From the NCBI GenBank assembly GCA_900543325.1, contig UQQU01000065.1, forward strand, positions 1-18,907: a stretch of DNA of 18,907 nucleotides. Reading direction: 5' to 3'. The position numbers and the translations under genes were made by a program. Shown here piece after piece: positions 16,451 to 18,907 of this stretch. Source of the DNA: an uncultured Clostridium sp. GTDB lineage: Bacteria; Bacillota; Clostridia; Clostridiales; Clostridiaceae. The number at the start of each line of letters is the position of its first letter. Positions within the stretch are counted from its first letter, which is position 1. The notes beneath the pieces were generated by a model. That model searched no databases, was not told the origin of the DNA, and saw only the letters and a program-made list of their open reading frames with translations.

Positions 16451-16485
16451 AAAAAAACTGTAAGAAGATTCACTCTCCCTACAGT
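16451..16485 (-). terminator. Leader attenuator of the ABC-F gene
   Basis: In minus-strand RNA, ACUGUAGGGAGA pairs with UCUUCUUACAGU (12 pairs, two of them G-U) around a GUGAA loop, followed at once by seven U. It stands about 60 nt before the ABC-F start and well after a likely promoter, so it is a leader terminator rather than a gene-end terminator. Resistance-type ABC-F genes are commonly controlled by such attenuators, opened when a drug stalls ribosomes on a leader peptide. Confidence 0.8.
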
Positions 16486-16560
16486 CTGAAAATTGCATTA
16501 TTAATATAGTCTTTAAAAATAACAGTATTCTAATTAATTATATTACATAAAAACTATGAT

Positions 16561-16591
16561 AAATAACATAAAAAACTTTCTTATGTTATTT
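16561..16591 (-). other. Hairpin in the ABC-F leader
   Basis: An 11-bp perfect stem (AAATAACATAA at 16561-16571 with 16581-16591) with a 9-nt loop lies in the ABC-F leader upstream of the attenuator. There is no T-run. It may be part of an antitermination fold, or simply a stable leader hairpin. Confidence 0.5.
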
Positions 16592-16777
16592 CATAATACT
16601 ATAATTAAAAGAATATCTATCTAAAATATATAAAAAACTATAATGTCTGTATTCAGTAAAGTAAGTTACCTTCTAAATGCCTCATTCCATAAAGAGTACA
16701 ACAATAAAACCTATTTAATTAGGTAAATTTTCACTCATTATAAAATATAAAATTAAAAATTAAAAATTTAATTTATA

Positions 16778-16798
16778 TTAGCAATTAGATGGTGTCAT
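16778..16798 (-). CDS. Candidate six-codon leader peptide (MTPSNC)
   Basis: ATG ACA CCA TCT AAT TGC TAA follows a strong AAAGGGGA motif by about 10 nt and an extended -10 promoter by about 34 nt, all on the ABC-F strand. It could be the drug-sensing leader peptide of the ABC-F gene. The distance to the attenuator (about 290 nt) is long for that mechanism, so it could also be the surviving start of a lost gene. Confidence 0.35.
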   Translation of the reverse strand: MTPSNC

Positions 16799-16831
16799 AA
16801 CTTACATTCCCCTTTCAGTACATTTTTCTTT

Positions 16832-16840
16832 ATTATACCA
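16832..16840 (-). promoter_or_regulatory. Extended -10 promoter, probably of the ABC-F leader
   Basis: The minus strand reads TGGTATAAT, the same perfect extended -10 as at eutH. It lies downstream of the BFD gene terminator and upstream of the leader peptide candidate, and nothing but leader sequence separates it from the ABC-F gene. Confidence 0.6.
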
Positions 16841-16906
16841 TATTTTCCATATAATTAAAATATAATTTGTTAAATTTTGTTAGCACATTTTAATATAAAA
16901 AATAAA

Positions 16907-16941
16907 GCTCTATCAAAATTTAAAATTAATTTTGATACAGC
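16907..16941 (-). terminator. Terminator of the BFD-like gene
   Basis: A stem formed by TATCAAAATT (16911-16920) and AATTTTGATA (16928-16937), extended by three more pairs after a mismatch, stands 10 nt after the stop codon. In minus-strand RNA a U-rich stretch follows. Confidence 0.7.
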
Positions 16942-16950
16942 CATCTTACT

Positions 16951-17271
16951 TTATCTCTTTATATCAATAACATTTTGTATTAAGCCTTTACATCTTCCAC
17001 AACATGTTCCAGCACCAGTTTCTTCTCCAACCTTTTCTACTGTGTCAGCCCCATTTTTCACAGCATTTACTACCTCTTCAAGAGAAGTATTTTTACATCC
17101 ACATACAGAAGCTAATATTTTTTCAATTTCTCCTGCACATCTTCCACAACCAGTAGCTGCACCTGTCATTTCTTTTATCTCATCTAAAGTTCTTGCACCT
17201 GCTACCATTGCCTTTCTTATTGCTAAATAGTCTACATTTTTACAATGACATATTACTCTATTTCCTGCCAT
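16951..17271 (-). CDS. Tandem BFD-like [2Fe-2S] protein
   Basis: A 106-residue protein made of two copies of the BFD-type [2Fe-2S] domain. The first has CHC (Cys8, Cys10) and CGRC (Cys42, Cys45); the second has CGC (Cys57, Cys59) and CCGRC (Cys91, Cys94 with an extra Cys90). In each copy the cysteine pairs are separated by an about 31-residue helix-turn segment (AIRKAMVAGARTLDEIKEMTG; VVNAVKNGADTVEKVGEETG). Single BFD domains pass electrons to or from iron stores or act as Fe-S modules of larger enzymes; stand-alone tandem forms are common in clostridia with unknown partners. The ATG has GAGGAGG 7 nt upstream, a strong start. It has its own terminator and appears monocistronic. Confidence 0.9.
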   Translation of the reverse strand: MAGNRVICHCKNVDYLAIRKAMVAGARTLDEIKEMTGAATGCGRCAGEIEKILASVCGCKNTSLEEVVNAVKNGADTVEKVGEETGAGTCCGRCKGLIQNVIDIKR

Positions 17272-17433
17272 GATAATTCCTCCTCAGATTATAAACGTCT
17301 TTTTTTATTTTAAATACTTTAATAAAGTAAATCAATATACTTTAAAATAATAGTAAAATAAAAACATTTCTAATAATTTGAACATATATTCTCTACTTTG
17401 ATTTTTATATAACTTTCATTTTATTTTTACCCT

Positions 17434-17961
17434 TTATTTCATTAAAAATTCTTTATGTAGCTTCCAAGTATTATCTTCCCATTTATAAATACAAACATTA
17501 TCAAAATTACATTTAAATAAACATGGTATTTTGCTTATATATTCCCATAATGTATGATAAATCCCTTGTATTCTTTTTGACGATAATGTTACATGAAAGG
17601 TTTTATCTTTTCCATCAGTTTTTGTAAATTCTATATATGGTAATTTATCCATTTCATCAATTAATTTATCATGAACCTTTTTACCTTCCTTTGACATATT
17701 TACATCCATAAAAATAACTCTATCATCAAAATGATTATATCCATCAATAATATAGGATTCCGCCTTTTCATTATTACATACCTTTTCAATAGCTTCTTCA
17801 AGATCTTGTATGTTTCCGTCATATTCAAAAGGTGCTTTTATTGTAAAATGTGCTGGTAGCTTTGATGATTTTGCTTTAAATTTATTATAAATATCTTTTC
17901 TAAGATTATTGTTGAACTCTCCTGCTTCTCCCTTAACTACTGAAACAATAACATATCTCAT
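17434..17961 (-). CDS. 2H phosphoesterase, 2'-5' RNA ligase (LigT) family
   Basis: A 175-residue protein with the two H-x-T motifs that define the 2H phosphoesterase superfamily: AHFTIK (His38, Thr40) and FHVTLSS (His123, Thr125). They lie about 85 residues apart, as expected for a single bilobed domain. Family members hydrolyse or ligate 2',3'-cyclic or 2'-5' phosphate bonds in RNA or small nucleotides; the actual substrate is unknown. The ATG has AAGGAG 6 nt upstream. The gene is complete and has no partner gene. Confidence 0.85.
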   Translation of the reverse strand: MRYVIVSVVKGEAGEFNNNLRKDIYNKFKAKSSKLPAHFTIKAPFEYDGNIQDLEEAIEKVCNNEKAESYIIDGYNHFDDRVIFMDVNMSKEGKKVHDKLIDEMDKLPYIEFTKTDGKDKTFHVTLSSKRIQGIYHTLWEYISKIPCLFKCNFDNVCIYKWEDNTWKLHKEFLMK

Positions 17962-18197
17962 AATTTCTCCTTCTTTTTTAACTACATTATTATAATTAAA
18001 ATATGTGTACTAACATATTTTTTTATATTTATATTATGTACAAATAAATAATTATTAACATCATATTAACTATCAAAGTATTTTTGATATCTGTTTCAAT
18101 TTCATTAAATATTGCAAATCTTCTTATATGAAAAAATTCAGCAGTCTTTTTTTACTAAAGCTTGTCTTATTGTTTCCTTCTTTTCTCATATATCCCT
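17962..18197. other. Intergenic stretch with decayed reading frame
   Basis: No intact gene is present. On the minus strand, downstream of the small ORF at 18198, the same frame goes on as RDI, stop, EKKETIRQALVKKDC, stop, which looks like degraded coding sequence. Nearer the 2H phosphoesterase gene there is only AT-rich DNA. Confidence 0.35.
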
Positions 18198-18347
18198 CTA
18201 CATTATTCCTTTTCGTAATAAATAAGCTTTATACTCATTTTCATCTAAAACTTTATCATAAATACTTTTAACCTTTCCTACTTTTATATCTTCAGTTAGA
18301 TCACAAATAACTTTATTTTTATAAACATTTTTATTTAAATAATCCAT
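18198..18347 (-). pseudogene. Small unrecognised ORF, probable gene remnant
   Basis: A 49-codon frame starts MDYLNKNVYKNKVICDLTED and ends LLRKGIM. It is highly charged and helical in look, with no known motif. It has no ribosome binding site, and helical-looking sequence continues in the same frame past two stops (TAG, then TGA), so I read it as the 5' end of a decayed gene. The IS element begins close upstream of its start. I do not recognise the family. Confidence 0.35.
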
Positions 18348-18422
18348 ATTTTTACATGCAATATGTTATACTATAATAGTGCAAAAATACTTGAATAATT
18401 TTACAACTGAATAAAATAAAAA

Positions 18423-18498
18423 AAACATTTATGATAAATCCTTGCTATAATTGAGTTGCAACACAACAATGACAGCAAGGAGCTATACATAAATGTTT
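18423..18498 (+). promoter_or_regulatory. Hairpin sequestering the transposase start
   Basis: AAACATTTATG (18423-18433) is the exact complement of CATAAATGTTT (18488-18498), which contains the transposase ATG. Inside it CCTTGCT (18440-18446) is the exact complement of AGCAAGG (18474-18480), which contains most of the AAGGAG ribosome binding site. RNA made by read-through from outside would fold and hide the start. Confidence 0.65.
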
Positions 18499-18907
18499 CA
18501 GAACTCAATTATACCAAATGAATTATCATTATACAAATTTTTTAAACAATTAAATTTTGATTTATATTTAACTAAACCACAAATAAAACATTTAGAAAAT
18601 ATAATGAATGCTATGATATCAAAAGGTTTTAATGGAAAAGTTTCCGACGTAGCGGAGCTTGCTCCTGCAAGGCATCGAACAAGTATTACTAGATTTCTTT
18701 CAAGCAACTCTTGGGATGAAAAACACTTAGAAAGAGCATTAAAAGCTTATGTAGTAGAACTTATTTGGGCTAAATCTAGAGAGACTAAGCAACCAATATA
18801 TTTTATTATTGATGATACTATTTCAGAGAAGACAAAGCCCTCGTCAAAGGCTATAAATCCAATTGAAAAGTGTTCATTTCATAATTCGCATTTAAAGTGT
18901 AAAAATG
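18493..18907 (+). CDS. IS transposase, N-terminal part (runs off window)
   Basis: An open frame of 138 codons begins MFQNSIIPNELSLYKFFKQL and continues to the window end. The region around residues 40-80 (FNGKVSDVAELAPARHRTSI) looks like an N-terminal DNA-binding segment, and YFIIDDTISEKTKP (about residues 106-119) carries the first catalytic Asp in an IDDT motif, followed by HNSHLK. This is a DDE transposase of the IS4/IS701-like group; I cannot fix the IS family. AAGGAG is present 11 nt before the ATG. The left end of the element probably lies between 18380 and 18423; terminal repeats cannot be checked without the other end. Confidence 0.8.
   Translation, partial: MFQNSIIPNELSLYKFFKQLNFDLYLTKPQIKHLENIMNAMISKGFNGKVSDVAELAPARHRTSITRFLSSNSWDEKHLERALKAYVVELIWAKSRETKQPIYFIIDDTISEKTKPSSKAINPIEKCSFHNSHLKCKN

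Noticed and set aside
16877..17230. Plus-strand frame of 117 codons
   Set aside because: Antisense to the BFD-like gene, whose cysteine motifs are unmistakable.
18498..18707. Minus-strand frame of 69 codons
   Set aside because: Antisense to the transposase, which reads open from 18493 to the window end with a good ribosome binding site.
1..18907. CRISPR array, tRNA, rRNA or prophage genes
   Set aside because: No regularly spaced repeats, cloverleaf sequences, rRNA motifs or phage proteins were seen.

Overview
The window looks like chromosome from a low-GC Firmicute, most probably Clostridium sensu stricto. It is very AT-rich, has strong GGAGG-type ribosome binding sites and AT-rich terminators, and its protein families are typical of clostridia (tandem BFD-type Fe-S protein, class B sortase, DUF3810 protein, small inorganic pyrophosphatase-like protein). 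Species cannot be told from the sequence alone. Most genes are on the minus strand.

Layout. 1-1.2 kb: eutH ethanolamine transporter with an extended -10 promoter. 1.3-3.6 kb: a two-gene sulfur amino acid unit (MetB/MetC-like enzyme, then PatB/MalY-type C-S lyase) behind the 5' half of a SAM-I (S-box) riboswitch. Both genes are broken: the first lost its N-terminus together with the 3' half of the riboswitch, and the second has an in-frame TGA. 3.6-4.6 kb, plus strand: a truncated protein kinase-like gene running into the C-terminal part of a metallophosphoesterase. 4.7-6.5 kb: a small membrane protein and a FUSC-family membrane protein. 6.7-8.9 kb: a divergent AraC regulator / MFS transporter pair. 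9.0-12.4 kb: an intact class B sortase next to its probable substrate, a beta-helix wall protein ending in NPSTSD, a hydrophobic segment and a basic tail. The substrate gene has about four frame breaks and no signal peptide. 12.4-14.7 kb: GNAT acetyltransferase, a collapsed nitrilase-family gene, a pyrophosphatase-like protein, a 60-bp copy of an ABC-F linker, and a DUF3810 membrane protein. 15.0-16.8 kb: a nonsense-truncated P-loop gene and a broken, one-cassette ABC-F gene that keeps a long leader with a textbook attenuator hairpin. 16.9-18.0 kb: tandem BFD [2Fe-2S] protein and a 2H phosphoesterase (LigT-like). 18.4 kb to the end: the start of an insertion sequence transposase whose ribosome binding site and start codon lie inside a hairpin.

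The dominant theme is gene decay. At least eight protein genes are disrupted by nonsense substitutions, frame breaks at short repeats, and internal deletions, beside intact neighbours and an IS. Because several lesions are substitutions or large deletions, sequencing indels cannot explain them all. I see no convincing undescribed system. The observations most worth checking are the riboswitch-to-gene deletion fusion, the sortase B/substrate pair with an unusual NPSTS motif, the ABC-F attenuator leader with its candidate six-codon upstream ORF, and the hairpin that hides the transposase start.
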